Below, one piece after another: positions 46,509 to 60,643 of a DNA stretch of 64,000 nt; position 1 is the stretch's first letter, and each line of letters starts with the position of its first letter. The position numbers were made by a program, and so were the translations under genes. The DNA comes from Chloroflexota bacterium. GTDB lineage: Bacteria > Chloroflexota > Anaerolineae > Anaerolineales > Villigracilaceae. Under the pieces are notes generated by a model that was not told the DNA's origin, ran no database searches, and was given only the letters and a program-made list of their open reading frames with translations. Where the stretch lies: the NCBI GenBank assembly GCA_013388685.1, contig JACAET010000035.1, forward strand, positions 1 through 64,000, given 5' to 3'.

Positions 46509-46647
46509 CAAATACCCATATTTTGCTTACTCAATAGAATTGTCCTGCATGATTTGCGCTCTTTGGTGACATATAAAGTAAATTGACCGGGTTCGAAAGC
46601 ACGCTACCTGGTTTCATGCATACACTTACACCCTAAGGAGCAGGTAC

Positions 46648-47814
46648 ATGAAATCCATAAACAACACGGGCGGACAAAAATTATCGCTAACCGCCGAGAT
46701 CGTGTCGCTGCTTGGACGAATCTTCCTGGCAGCGGGTATCCCGCTGATTGCGTTTTATGTGCTGTATCTGGGTTTCATCTTTCTTCGCGACAGCAATGCG
46801 CCTCGAGCGGTTATCGCGCTTACCGCCATTCTTTGGGGTGTCGGCGGCGTGGCAGTCCTGTATTGGATCTTCAACGATATCGTCGAACGGCTGCCCGATC
46901 CGTGGAAGAGCCGCCTGCTGCCTTTTGTGTTTGTGGGACCTGCCATGGCAATCCTTGCCTGGTATCTTGCCATCCCCACCCTGCGCACATTTTGGATCAG
47001 CCTTTTTGACCGCAACGGACCTTCGGAAGGTCTCAATCTTTTCCAACAACTGACCAGCGACTCCTTCGTGGGCTTGAACAACTACGTGGCGGTCTTCACT
47101 GAAAGTCTGATGCGCGAGGCATTCCGCAACAATTTGCTGTGGATCATCTTTGGAAGCACATTTTCGGTCGTTTTTGGGTTAATCATCGCCGTGCTGGCAG
47201 ATCGCAGCCGCATCGAAAAAACGGCAAAGTCCCTCATCTTTCTACCGATGGCGATTTCATTTGTAGGCGCCAGCATCATCTGGAACTTTATCTACGAATA
47301 CCGTCCCGCTGGTCAACCGCAGGTGGGATTATTGAATACACTCGTCACCAGTCTGGGAGGTCAACCGCAAGCCTGGCCCCAGTGGGTGACGATTTCCCCC
47401 TGGAATAATTTGTTTCTGATTGTCATTGTGGTCTGGCTGCAAGCTGGCTATGCCATGGTGCTTTTCTCGGCTGCATTGAAGGGCATCCCCGAGGAGATAC
47501 TGGAAGCGAGCCGCATTGATGGGGCGAACGAATTCCAGATTTTCTTCCAAATCATGATCCCGTCCATTCGCGGCACCATCATTTCGGTCTGGACCACGAT
47601 TGTCATTTTCACCCTGAAAATCTTCGATGTGGTCTGGGTGATGACGGGAGGGCAATTTGGTACTCATGTGATTGCCACCCAGTTCTACCGTCAGGCGTTC
47701 ACCAATCGAAACTCCGGCTTTGGCGCCGCCATCGCCATTGTTCTGCTCATCGCCGTCATTCCGGTGATGTACTACAACCTGAAACAATTCAGGGAACGGG
47801 AGGCGTTCCAATGA
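46648..47814 (+). CDS. Sugar ABC permease (MalF-like)
   Basis: EAA loop ALKGIPEEILEASRIDGANEFQIFFQIMIPSI. Confidence 0.93.
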   Translation: MKSINNTGGQKLSLTAEIVSLLGRIFLAAGIPLIAFYVLYLGFIFLRDSNAPRAVIALTAILWGVGGVAVLYWIFNDIVERLPDPWKSRLLPFVFVGPAMAILAWYLAIPTLRTFWISLFDRNGPSEGLNLFQQLTSDSFVGLNNYVAVFTESLMREAFRNNLLWIIFGSTFSVVFGLIIAVLADRSRIEKTAKSLIFLPMAISFVGASIIWNFIYEYRPAGQPQVGLLNTLVTSLGGQPQAWPQWVTISPWNNLFLIVIVVWLQAGYAMVLFSAALKGIPEEILEASRIDGANEFQIFFQIMIPSIRGTIISVWTTIVIFTLKIFDVVWVMTGGQFGTHVIATQFYRQAFTNRNSGFGAAIAIVLLIAVIPVMYYNLKQFREREAFQ

Positions 47815-48914
47815 ACAGCGGAAAAAGACAAAAATTCCTTGGCGGATTGTTCGTCAACGGAACGCTCCTGCTACTCGTCATCCTGTGGACGATCCCAACT
47901 TTGGGCATTTTCGTCTCCTCGTTCCGCAACCGCAACGACATCGCCGTCTCCGGCTGGTGGAATATCTTCCCTCATCGGGAATGGAAAGTAACCCGCGAAA
48001 TTGACCCCGCTGCCGCCGGACTGAACCCCGACGGAATCATGGAAGTGGAAGGCGTCAGCGGAACCTTCGACGAGTTCAGAGCGGGACTCAGCACGCCGGA
48101 CGGCGAACGTCTGCGATGGGTTGGCAATAAGCGTCTTGGGAGAATCCAGGTTGAGGAACAAGTTTGGACCGTTTCGTGGAATTTCACCCTCGACAACTAC
48201 AGGCAGGTACTCGGCGGTCAGAACTTCGAATTCACCAAGCCAGACGGCACTGTCGAGGTGGTCCCCGGTGACAACATGTCCGGCGCGTTTCTCAACAGTT
48301 TGGCGGTTACGGTTCCGTCCACGGTCATCCCCATTCTGATTGCCGCTTTCGCCGCCTATGCCTTTGCCTGGATGACCTTCCCCGGTCGGCGAACCATGTT
48401 CATCATGGTTGTGGCGCTCCTGGTCGTACCGCTTCAAATCGCCCTGGTGCCCATCCTGCGGGATTACCGCGCGCTGAACCTCAACGGGACCTTCCTGGCA
48501 ATCTGGCTCGCACACACCGGCTTTGGGTTGGCGCTGGCAACCTACCTGCTCTACAACTATATCAGTTCCCTGCCGCGCGATATTCTCGAATCCGCGTTCA
48601 TTGACGGCGCATCCCACTTCACCGTCTTTACCCGTCTGATCCTGCCTCTTTCCGTGCCAGCCCTCGCATCGTTTGCCATTTTTCAATTTTTGTGGGTCTG
48701 GAATGACTATCTGGTGGCATTGATCTTTCTGGGCGGCAACCCTGAATTCGAACTGGTCACCCAGCGCATGGCGGCAATCATTGGCGCCCGCGGACAGGAC
48801 TGGCATCTGCTCACCGCCGGAGCATTCGTTTCCATGCTCCTCCCGCTGGCGGTCTTTTTCGGACTGCAACGCTACTTCGTGCGCGGCTTGCTGGCGGGCT
48901 CGGTAAAAGGGTAA
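47811..48914 (+). CDS. Sugar ABC permease (MalG-like) with enlarged first periplasmic loop
   Basis: EAA loop SLPRDILESAFIDGASHFTVFTRLILPLSVPALASF; ATGA overlap. Confidence 0.93.
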   Translation: MNSGKRQKFLGGLFVNGTLLLLVILWTIPTLGIFVSSFRNRNDIAVSGWWNIFPHREWKVTREIDPAAAGLNPDGIMEVEGVSGTFDEFRAGLSTPDGERLRWVGNKRLGRIQVEEQVWTVSWNFTLDNYRQVLGGQNFEFTKPDGTVEVVPGDNMSGAFLNSLAVTVPSTVIPILIAAFAAYAFAWMTFPGRRTMFIMVVALLVVPLQIALVPILRDYRALNLNGTFLAIWLAHTGFGLALATYLLYNYISSLPRDILESAFIDGASHFTVFTRLILPLSVPALASFAIFQFLWVWNDYLVALIFLGGNPEFELVTQRMAAIIGARGQDWHLLTAGAFVSMLLPLAVFFGLQRYFVRGLLAGSVKG

Positions 48915-48935
48915 CCTGCCCGCCTCTCTCGCATC

Positions 48936-49427
48936 ATGAAAAATCAAAGAGTGGCTGCGTTGGACTGGGCGCTCTGGTTCTACTGGATCATGGCATCCAC
49001 CGCCGGATGGGTCATCGGAACTCTCCTCTTCGCGGCCATCCCCATTGTCACTGCCGGAGCCGCCATCGCCGCCCTGCAATGGGCTGTCTTACATGGACGT
49101 ATCCACCATGCCTGGCGCTGGGGAATTTTCAGCGCCGCCGGCTGGATCGGCGGATACATTCTGTTCCTCCTTTTCTTTTCTCGCATGGGCGTTCCCCTCG
49201 GTCCGCTGATGGGCCTCTCTCTCGGCATCCCGCAATGGCTCATCCTCAAAAAAGAAGTACAGTGGGCAGGCTGGTGGATCGTCATGAGCCTCATTGGCTG
49301 GACCACAGGTTTGACCCTCCTGCCCGGATTGCTCACCTCCGGCGCACTGCCCGGCGCATGGACCGGCCTGACCCTGATTCTCCTGTTCAAATACCCAACA
49401 ACCCCATCACATCCCTCCTCGCATTGA
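48936..49427 (+). CDS. Small membrane protein of unknown function (163 aa)
   Basis: Several hydrophobic segments; between permease and GH13 genes on the same strand. Confidence 0.65.
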   Translation: MKNQRVAALDWALWFYWIMASTAGWVIGTLLFAAIPIVTAGAAIAALQWAVLHGRIHHAWRWGIFSAAGWIGGYILFLLFFSRMGVPLGPLMGLSLGIPQWLILKKEVQWAGWWIVMSLIGWTTGLTLLPGLLTSGALPGAWTGLTLILLFKYPTTPSHPSSH

Positions 49428-49436
49428 ACATTTGCA

Positions 49437-51053
<1,617 letters not shown>

Positions 51054-51173
51054 ACCAGTGTACCATTCGCTTTTTATACAGCACGCCATCGCATAAGAAA
51101 CGCTCTCTAGCGTCAGACGTTGCGCTGTAATACTTCCCCAAACAAACATCAGATACCCTGTACCCAAAAAACC

Positions 51174-53126
<1,953 letters not shown>

Positions 53127-53137
53127 GGTGGGGAGGA

Positions 53138-54577
53138 TTATATCTCTCCTACTGCATGGAGGAGTGCCATGTTCGGCGGGCGGACGGCTCCCACAGGAAA
53201 GCCGCAAATCAGCACAACCTGATCGCCGGGTTGGACAACGTCGGAGTGCATGAGGGCGGTATCCACATAGTCGAGCATTTCTTCCAGTGAGTTTGCAAAT
53301 TGCACTTGTCGGGGGCGGACTCCCCACATGAACGCCATGCGGCGGTAGGTTTTAGGATCGGGGGTAAAGGCCATGATCGGTACGCGTGGACGGATTTTGG
53401 ACATGAGCCAGGCTGTGCGACCCTGGGTGGTGAAGCATGCTACGGCTTTGACGTTTCTGTCGTTTGCCAGCGCCTGGGCGGCGCGCGCCATCGAAGCCGC
53501 GTCGCTGTGCTCGAATCCCTGCACCGCCTGTTCGGTTCCCCACTCGAAGAAGTGCGACTCCGCCTCTTTGACAATCCGATCCATCATCTGGACTGCCTCG
53601 ACCGGGTATTTGCCCGAAGCGGTTTCCGCGGACAGCATGACGGCGTCGGTGCCGTCGAAGACGGCATTTGCCACATCGGAGGCTTCCGCGCGGGTGGGGA
53701 GCGGGTTGGAGATCATCGATTCGAGCATTTGTGTGGCGGTGATGACCAGTTTGGCGCGCGCGTTGGCGGTGCGGATGATGTGTTTTTGAAGCGCAGGCAC
53801 GCGTTCCGGCGGGAGTTCCACCCCCAGATCGCCGCGCGCCACCATCACGCCGTCCACGTTATCGAGAATTTCGTTGAGGTTGTCGAGCGCCTCGGGTTTT
53901 TCGAGTTTGGCAATCAGCATCGGCATGCGGTTACCCCGGGAAAATCTTTCCATGGCATAGCGCACCTTCTTGACATCGTCGGCTGTGCGGACAAAGGAAA
54001 TGGCAACCGCATCCACCTCCTGTTCGATGCCAAACGCCAGGTCGGCTTCATCCTTTTCGGTGAAGCCCGAAATGCGCAGCCGCACGCCGGGCAGGTTGAT
54101 GCCTTTATGCGAGGAAAGGGGTCCGCCGATGATGACTCTCGCGGTCAAGGTGTGGCGATCCTTGACCGACTCCACCTCCAGCGCCAGCCGCCCGTCGTCG
54201 AGGAGGAGCCGGTCCGAGGTCCGCACCGAATCGAAGATTTGGCGAAAATCCACCGGAATTTTCTTTCCACCGTTCTCCGGCGGGTTTGTGCCGGTTGCGA
54301 AAAGAGTGACGATCTCTCCTTCGGTCAGCGGAATGGGCTCGTCCAGTTGTCCGACGCGAATTTTAGGTCCTTGCAGATCCTGAAGGATGCCCACCGATTG
54401 CCCCAGTTTTTCGGACACCTTGCGGATGAGGGCAATTCTTTCGGCGTGTTGTTCGTGTGTGCCGTGGGAAAAATTCATGCGGGCGATGTTCATTCCTGCC
54501 AGAATCAGATTCTCGAGCGTTTTTTCATCCTGGCTGGCAGGTCCGATGGTTGCGACGATCTTTGCTTTGCGTGTCAT
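53138..54577 (-). CDS. pyk: Pyruvate kinase
   Basis: KIVATIGPASQDEKTLENLILAGMNIARMNFSHGTHEQH, DGVMVARGDLGVELPPERVP. Confidence 0.97.
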   Translation of the reverse strand: MTRKAKIVATIGPASQDEKTLENLILAGMNIARMNFSHGTHEQHAERIALIRKVSEKLGQSVGILQDLQGPKIRVGQLDEPIPLTEGEIVTLFATGTNPPENGGKKIPVDFRQIFDSVRTSDRLLLDDGRLALEVESVKDRHTLTARVIIGGPLSSHKGINLPGVRLRISGFTEKDEADLAFGIEQEVDAVAISFVRTADDVKKVRYAMERFSRGNRMPMLIAKLEKPEALDNLNEILDNVDGVMVARGDLGVELPPERVPALQKHIIRTANARAKLVITATQMLESMISNPLPTRAEASDVANAVFDGTDAVMLSAETASGKYPVEAVQMMDRIVKEAESHFFEWGTEQAVQGFEHSDAASMARAAQALANDRNVKAVACFTTQGRTAWLMSKIRPRVPIMAFTPDPKTYRRMAFMWGVRPRQVQFANSLEEMLDYVDTALMHSDVVQPGDQVVLICGFPVGAVRPPNMALLHAVGEI

Positions 54578-54597
54578 TGAACTCTTCCTCCGTTAAA

Positions 54598-54640
54598 ATT
54601 ATACTCACCGCAGGAAGGAACACCATGCCCTGCGGTGAGT
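54598..54640 (-). promoter_or_regulatory. Overlapping terminator (upstream gene) and pyk -10 element
   Basis: Minus strand ACTCACCGCAGG-N14-CCTGCGGTGAGTATAATTTT: 12-bp stem running directly into TATAAT. Confidence 0.6.
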
Positions 54641-54674
54641 TGCTCGAATGGGGTTATGGTTGGATCGAGCGGGG

Positions 54675-55988
54675 TTACAGGTAATGCAGTTCTTTCGCCT
54701 GTTTTTCCAGTTCTGCGCGAAAATCGGGGTGTGCGATGTTGATGAGTTGCCGGGCGCGCTGACGGATGGTCTTTGCGTACAGATCCGCGACGCCGTATTC
54801 GGTGACCACATAACGGACATGATTGCGGGTGGTGACGACGCCGGCGCCCTGCTTGAGCATGGCGGCGATGCGCGTGACCGGCGTACCGTCCTTGAGTTTC
54901 GTGGCGCTTGGCAGGGCAATGATCGGTACACCGCCCTTGGAGCGTGACGCGCCGTAGATAAAATCGAGTTGACCGCCTACGCCGCTGTACAGTTTTGGAC
55001 CGATGCTGTCGGCGCAAACCTGCCCGGTCAGGTCCACTTCGATGGCGGAATTGATGGCGACCATGCGTTCGTTCTGCGCGATGACAAAGGGGTCGTTGAT
55101 GTATTCGGTGCGATGGAGTTCGATCAGGGGGTTATCGTCCGCCCAGTCATACAGGCGTTTTGTGCCAAGCATGAAGCCTGCAATGATCTTCCCCGGGTGC
55201 AGGGTTTTGCGGGCGTTGGTGATCACACCCATGTTGACCAGGTCAATTACGCCGTCGGAGAACAGTTCGCTGTGGACGCCGAGGTCCTTTTTGTTTTGAA
55301 GGTATTTCAGCACGGCATCCGGAATGGCGCCAATGCCCAATTGCATGGTCGCGCCGTCGGGGATGAGCTCCGAGATGTGTCCGGCGATTTTCTCCACGAC
55401 ATCCGTGTTTCCTTCGTCGGTCATCGGCATTTCTACGATCGGGTAATCCACCGGGACGATGTAGTTCAGGCGGCTGACGTGGATGAATGAATCGCCGAGC
55501 GTGCGCGGCATTTGCTGGTTGACCTCGGCGATGATGACTTTTGCCGCCTCTGCAGGGGATTTGGTGAGACCCACCTCCACGCCCAGGCTGCAAAACCCGT
55601 GTTCGTCGGGCAGGGAAACGTGGATGATTGCCACGTCCAGCGGCAACAAGCCGCGTTTGAAAAGGAGCGGAAACTCCGAAAGCAAAACGGGGGTGAAGTC
55701 GGCGCGTCCCTCGTGAACCGCCTGGCGCACGTTGTGGCTGATGAACAATGTGTTGACCCGCAGATGACCAGCCATCTCGGGTTTGACATAATCTGCCGGA
55801 CCGATGGTCAGCGCCTGGCAAATCTCCACGTCTTGAAGATTGGGGGCGTATTCGACCAAAGCCGCGAGCACCTTTTGAGGGACCGATACGTTACCCGTCA
55901 GAAAGACGCGGTTGTCCGACTTGATGGCGGCGCGTACGGCGTCCTGCGGCGTGGTGATCCGCGATTGATAGATGTTAGTCCAGTCCAT
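54675..55988 (-). CDS. Acetyl-CoA hydrolase/transferase family protein (4-hydroxybutyrate CoA-transferase-like)
   Basis: LGIGAIPDAVLKYLQNKKDLGVHSELFSDGVIDLVNMGVITNARK, GGQLDFIYGASRSKGG. Confidence 0.9.
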   Translation of the reverse strand: MDWTNIYQSRITTPQDAVRAAIKSDNRVFLTGNVSVPQKVLAALVEYAPNLQDVEICQALTIGPADYVKPEMAGHLRVNTLFISHNVRQAVHEGRADFTPVLLSEFPLLFKRGLLPLDVAIIHVSLPDEHGFCSLGVEVGLTKSPAEAAKVIIAEVNQQMPRTLGDSFIHVSRLNYIVPVDYPIVEMPMTDEGNTDVVEKIAGHISELIPDGATMQLGIGAIPDAVLKYLQNKKDLGVHSELFSDGVIDLVNMGVITNARKTLHPGKIIAGFMLGTKRLYDWADDNPLIELHRTEYINDPFVIAQNERMVAINSAIEVDLTGQVCADSIGPKLYSGVGGQLDFIYGASRSKGGVPIIALPSATKLKDGTPVTRIAAMLKQGAGVVTTRNHVRYVVTEYGVADLYAKTIRQRARQLINIAHPDFRAELEKQAKELHYL

Positions 55989-57069
55989 TTGCCGCCTCCT
56001 CGAAAATCTTCAGGTGCATGAGTTGACCCTGGTGGGTGTTGATTGCCTTTTCCAGCGAGGGGTCGGCGGAGGCGGCGGCTTCCACGCCTTTATCGGCAAT
56101 CTGGACGATGTATGGCATGGCGGCGTTGACAAAAGCGTGTGTGGCCGTGCGCGCCACCACGCTGGGCATGTTCGGCACACAATAGTGCGTGACGCCCTCT
56201 TCCGCGTAAACGGGCAGTTCATGCGTGGTTGGACGCGAGGTTTCGAAACAGCCGCCCTGGTCGATGCTCACGTCAATGATGACCGAGCGCGGTTTCATAT
56301 TCTGCACCATTTTGCGGGTGACGAGGATGGGCGCACGCTGACCTGTAACCAGAACGGCGCCCACCACCACGTCGGCAAAGGCGGTCGCCTTTTCGATATT
56401 TCGTTCGGAGGAAATCATGGTCACGATGCCGGGGAAGCGTTCATGTAGTTTTTGCAAGCCTGCCAGGTCAATGCCAATCACGGTCACATGAGCGCCAAGC
56501 CCCAGAAAAGCGCGTGTGGCATAGGTGGCAACCACGCCGCTTCCCAATATCACCACTTCGGCGGGCGGTACGCTGGGTACCCCTCCCAGCAAAATCCCCT
56601 TCCCGCCGCGGTTGTTTTGCAGGAAGCGAGCCGCAATGGTGGCGCACATGCTTCCGCCGATCTCGCTGAACGGGCGCAGAACGGGCAGGGAATGATCCGC
56701 CAGTTGAATCTGTTCATAGGCAACCGAGGTAATCTTCTTTTCCAGCAGAAGATCAATCTTGTCGCGCTGGGTGGAGGCGAGGTGTAACAGCCCGGCAACC
56801 GTCGTCCCTGGTCTCAGCCATTCGATCTCCTCCTTGGTCGGACGCGCAACTTTAAGCAGGAAATCGGCGCGCCCGAAAACTTCATCGGAAGAATAGACGA
56901 TACGGGCGCCAGCCTGTTCATATTCCAGGTCGTTGAAGCCCGCTCCCACGCCCGCCTCATGCTCGACGTAAACCGGGTGCCCCTTCTGTGTCAGAATCGC
57001 CACGCCGGCCGGCGACAACCCCACCCGAAACTCGAACGGACGCCTTTCTTTTGGAATACCGATGTTCAT
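55975..57069 (-). CDS. ald: Alanine dehydrogenase
   Basis: MNIGIPKERRPFEFRVGLSPAGVAILTQKGHPVYVEHEAGVGAGFND, VVILGSGVVATYATRAFLGLGAHVTVIG, VDVSIDQGGCFETSRPTTH. Confidence 0.95.
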   Translation of the reverse strand: MNIGIPKERRPFEFRVGLSPAGVAILTQKGHPVYVEHEAGVGAGFNDLEYEQAGARIVYSSDEVFGRADFLLKVARPTKEEIEWLRPGTTVAGLLHLASTQRDKIDLLLEKKITSVAYEQIQLADHSLPVLRPFSEIGGSMCATIAARFLQNNRGGKGILLGGVPSVPPAEVVILGSGVVATYATRAFLGLGAHVTVIGIDLAGLQKLHERFPGIVTMISSERNIEKATAFADVVVGAVLVTGQRAPILVTRKMVQNMKPRSVIIDVSIDQGGCFETSRPTTHELPVYAEEGVTHYCVPNMPSVVARTATHAFVNAAMPYIVQIADKGVEAAASADPSLEKAINTHQGQLMHLKIFEEAANGLD

Positions 57070-57120
57070 GATACCTCCTGAGACTTCCACGATCATAAAG
57101 ACCTCGAAAGTCAGTCCATT

Positions 57121-58323
57121 TCATTTCATGTTCAACACGTCAAGAATGGATGGCAGCGCCCAATCAATGGTCGCCTTGTCAATCACCAGCGGCGGCGCAA
57201 AACGGATGACATGTTCGTGGGTTTCCTTTGCAAGGATGCCTTTGGTTTGCAGAGCCTCGCAGAAGCGGCGCGCGCCTCCCGCCTCCGCCTTCAATTCGAC
57301 GCCGATCAACAAGCCTTTGCCGCGCACCTCCTTCACGTGCGGGCTGGAAATCTCCGCCAACTGCTCCATGAAGTAATTGCCCAATTGTTGCGCGCGTTCC
57401 GCCAGTTTCTCCTCGCGGATTACCCGCAGCGCCGCGCGTGCCACCGCCGCTCCCAGCGGATTTCCGCCAAAGGTGGAGCCGTGTTCGCCGGGCTGGAACA
57501 AACCGAGAATCGCCCGGTCTGCCAGCACCGCCGAAACCGGGTAAAAGCCGCCGCTCAGGGCTTTGCCCACGATCATCACGTCGGGACGGACGTCCTCATG
57601 GTGTGAGGCAAACAGTTTCCCCGTCCGCGCGAGACCCGTTTGAATTTCATCGGCAATCAAGAGGACATTATTCCTCTTGCAGATCTCCGCCACCTGTTTC
57701 AAATATCCCGCCGGAGGGACAATCACACCTGCTTCCCCCTGAATGGGTTCAAGCATCACCGCCGCCGTGTGAGGGGTAATTGCCCGTTCGACCGCTTCGG
57801 CGTCGCCATAGTTCACGACCACAAAGCCCGGCGTAAATGGACCGAAATCGTTGCGGTAAGACGGTTCCGTGGAAAACGAGATGATGGTGACCGTTCGCCC
57901 GTGGAAGTTGCCGTCGGCGACGATGATTTCCGCCTGATGGCGCGGCACACCCTTGACCTGATACGCCCACTTGCGCGCCAGTTTGACCGCCGTCTCCACC
58001 GCCTCGGCGCCGCTGTTCATCGGCAGGGACATTTCATAGCCGGTCATCTCGGAGAGTTCTTTGTAAAGAAGCGGCAATTGGTCGTTGCGGAAGGCGCGCG
58101 AGGTCAGCGTGACCCGTTTTGCCTGTTCGAGCAAAGCCTTGAGAATCTCCGGGTGGACGTGTCCCTGATTCACCGCCGAATAGGAGGAAAGGCAATCCAG
58201 ATACCTCTTTCCCTCCACATCGTAGACCCACACCCCTTCTGCTCGTTCGATGACGACATCGAGCGGATGGTAATTATGCGCGCCGTATTGTTCTTCGATT
58301 TTTATAAAGTCTTGTGTATTCAT
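57121..58323 (-). CDS. rocD: Ornithine--oxo-acid aminotransferase
   Basis: [93 protein letters not shown]. Confidence 0.94.
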   Translation of the reverse strand: MNTQDFIKIEEQYGAHNYHPLDVVIERAEGVWVYDVEGKRYLDCLSSYSAVNQGHVHPEILKALLEQAKRVTLTSRAFRNDQLPLLYKELSEMTGYEMSLPMNSGAEAVETAVKLARKWAYQVKGVPRHQAEIIVADGNFHGRTVTIISFSTEPSYRNDFGPFTPGFVVVNYGDAEAVERAITPHTAAVMLEPIQGEAGVIVPPAGYLKQVAEICKRNNVLLIADEIQTGLARTGKLFASHHEDVRPDVMIVGKALSGGFYPVSAVLADRAILGLFQPGEHGSTFGGNPLGAAVARAALRVIREEKLAERAQQLGNYFMEQLAEISSPHVKEVRGKGLLIGVELKAEAGGARRFCEALQTKGILAKETHEHVIRFAPPLVIDKATIDWALPSILDVLNMK

Positions 58324-58508
58324 GGTTTCCTGGTCAAATTGAGAATGATACGTTCTGTTGCACAATCCATCGGGCAAGCGTATTGGACGTTCTCCTCCGG
58401 CGCCGCCCGCCACGATCATCCCCGAAGCGGAGCGGAACGGAAGGATAGGTGCAATGCCTGTATTGGCACAGGCAAGCGCAACCGATCTTCAATTCCTGCT
58501 CCTCTTTC

Positions 58509-59432
58509 TTATCGTACGCCAAAGAGCCTTGCCAGTATCGCCTTTTGCGCGTGGAGGCGGTTATGCGCCTGTGGGAAGATGACCGAATGCGGACCATCCG
58601 CCACGTCGTCGGTCAGTTCCTGGTTGCGGTGCGCCGGCAGACAGTGCATGACGATCACGTCCTTGTCCGCTTCACTGACCAATTGCGCGTTGACCTGATA
58701 AGGCGGGAAGACCTTTTCGCGCCGGGCGGCTTCCTCCTCCTGTCCCATCGAGGTCCAGGTGTCGGTGTAGATGACGTGTGCGCCCTGTACCGCCTCGTGC
58801 GGGTCGCGAAGGAAGGTCAGTTGGCTGCCGGTCTCGTTGATGATTTCTTTTGCCATTTCGACGGCTCGCGGCGCAAGGTCGTAGCCTTCCGGGTTGGCAA
58901 TGGTGAAGTTCCAGCCCAGTTTGGCGCAGATATGCATAAGCGAGACCGCCACGTTGTTCCCATCGCCCACAAAGGTGACGTTCAACCCCTTTGCCCTGCC
59001 AAACTTCTCTTGAATGGTGAGCGCATCTGCCATTGCCTGACAGGGGTGATTGTAATCGCTCAAGCCATTGATAACGGGAATTTCAGACCATTTCGCCAGT
59101 TCCAAAATGTGGGCATGGTCGAACACCCTTGCCATCAAAGCCTGGACATACCCCGACAATACGCGGGCAATATCCGAAATGGCTTCGCGCTTCCCCAGCC
59201 CGATTTCATTCGGCGAGAGGTAGAGCGCGTCACCGCCGCAGTGCCGCATTGCCATATCGAATGAGACGCGCGTCCGCAGGCTGGGCTTTTGAAAAATCAT
59301 TCCCAACACCTTGCCTTTGAAATACGGCGGGTTTCCCTTCTTGAAATATTCCTCCTTCAGCTTGAAAGCCAGGTCGAGCAAATCCTGCACTTCCTCTGAT
59401 GAAAGATCCGATACCGCAAGAAAATTTTTCAT
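58509..59432 (-). CDS. argF: Ornithine carbamoyltransferase
   Basis: FQKPSLRTRVSFDMAM, ARVFDHAHILELAKWSEIPVINGLSDYNHPCQAMADALTI, VMHCLPAHRNQELTDDV. Confidence 0.95.
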   Translation of the reverse strand: MKNFLAVSDLSSEEVQDLLDLAFKLKEEYFKKGNPPYFKGKVLGMIFQKPSLRTRVSFDMAMRHCGGDALYLSPNEIGLGKREAISDIARVLSGYVQALMARVFDHAHILELAKWSEIPVINGLSDYNHPCQAMADALTIQEKFGRAKGLNVTFVGDGNNVAVSLMHICAKLGWNFTIANPEGYDLAPRAVEMAKEIINETGSQLTFLRDPHEAVQGAHVIYTDTWTSMGQEEEAARREKVFPPYQVNAQLVSEADKDVIVMHCLPAHRNQELTDDVADGPHSVIFPQAHNRLHAQKAILARLFGVR

Positions 59433-59593
59433 TCCAGCTCCTTCGAATAAAGTATAGTGATTTTGGCAAATTTTGACCTGTCGAAATCGTCACCGGTCTG
59501 ATATGACATCCGTCAATGGGCGTCGAATCAAAGGTTTGATGTCTGTGGGCAATCGTATCACGGCAATTGGGCTGTTTCCATCGTCCTGCGTAA

Positions 59594-59624
59594 CGAAAAA
59601 CGGTTCCCTCTCAGGAAACCGTTT
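59594..59624 (-). terminator. Terminator downstream of mreB-like gene
   Basis: Minus strand AAACGGTT-N11-AACCGTTTTTCG. Confidence 0.75.
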
Positions 59625-59629
59625 CATTT

Positions 59630-60637
59630 TCATACCTGCGGCAGTTTGCGCCGCAGAATATTGTACATGGGAATTGCCTTGGCGGCTCCCTCCACTACGC
59701 AGGTCAGCGGATTGTCCACCAGGTATGCGGGAATGCCCAGCGATTTGGTGAGCAGTTTGTCAATGCCCCGCAGAAGCGCGCCGCCGCCGCACAGCGCCAC
59801 GCCGCGGTCGATGATGTCTGCGACGAGTTCGGGCGGTGTTTTTTCGAGAACCCGCCGCCCCGTTTCGATGATGGCTTTCAAAGGCTCCTGAAGGGCTTCG
59901 ACGATCTCGCCGGTTGTCAATGTGACCGGGCGCGGCAAACCCGTGACCTGATCCTGCCCCTGTACTTCCATGCTGTTTTCGGTATCCTGCGGAACGGCGG
60001 CTCCGATCCTGACTTTGAGTTGTTCCGCGGTCACCTGCCCGATCACCACGCCGTATTTTCTCCTGACGTAATTCACGATGGCTTCGTCGAGTTCCATGCC
60101 GCCCAGGCGCAGAGTCTCCGCCGAGACGATGCCGTACATCGCCATGACCGCGGCTTCGGTGCATCCTCCGCCAAGGGTGATGACCATGTTGCCCGACGGC
60201 GAATTAATCGGCAGGTCCACGCCGAGAGCCGCCGCCAGCGACTGTTGAATGAGGGATGCGTCGCGGCTGCCAGCCTCCAGAACCGCTTCGTGCACGGCGC
60301 GTCTTTCTACGCTGGTGATGCCGTTCGGTACCGAAATCATCACGCGCGGACGAAAGATGCGCATGGATCCGCTGACATGTTGCAGTAGATAGGAGAGCAG
60401 CGTTTCGGTGATTTCATAATCCGCGATAACGCCGTTTTTGAGCGGGCGCACCACTTCGATGTTTTCAGGCACGCGCCCATACATGTCACGCGCCTCCTGA
60501 CCGACCGCAACCATCTTTTGATCTTCCACTTCGATTGCCACAATGGTCGGTTCCGACAGCAGCACTTGCGTGCCATCGGCGATGCGGGTAAACATGGTGC
60601 CCAGGTCTATGCCCAGGTCTTTATAAAACATTGCCAC
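59630..60637 (-). CDS. mreB: MreB/Mbl-type rod-shape-determining actin homolog
   Basis: DLGIDLGTMFTRIADGTQVLLSEPTIVAIE, RVPENIEVVRPLKNGVIADYEITE, GVALCGGGALLRGIDKLLTKSLGIPAYLVDNPLTCVVEGAAKAI. Confidence 0.92.
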   Translation of the reverse strand: MAMFYKDLGIDLGTMFTRIADGTQVLLSEPTIVAIEVEDQKMVAVGQEARDMYGRVPENIEVVRPLKNGVIADYEITETLLSYLLQHVSGSMRIFRPRVMISVPNGITSVERRAVHEAVLEAGSRDASLIQQSLAAALGVDLPINSPSGNMVITLGGGCTEAAVMAMYGIVSAETLRLGGMELDEAIVNYVRRKYGVVIGQVTAEQLKVRIGAAVPQDTENSMEVQGQDQVTGLPRPVTLTTGEIVEALQEPLKAIIETGRRVLEKTPPELVADIIDRGVALCGGGALLRGIDKLLTKSLGIPAYLVDNPLTCVVEGAAKAIPMYNILRRKLPQV

Positions 60638-60643
60638 GTCGGT

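Noticed and set aside
47871-49079. 402 aa minus-strand ORF
   Set aside because: Antisense to the permease gene; highly polar Gly/Asp/Glu/Arg shadow ORF
53300-54580. 426 aa plus-strand ORF
   Set aside because: Antisense to pyruvate kinase
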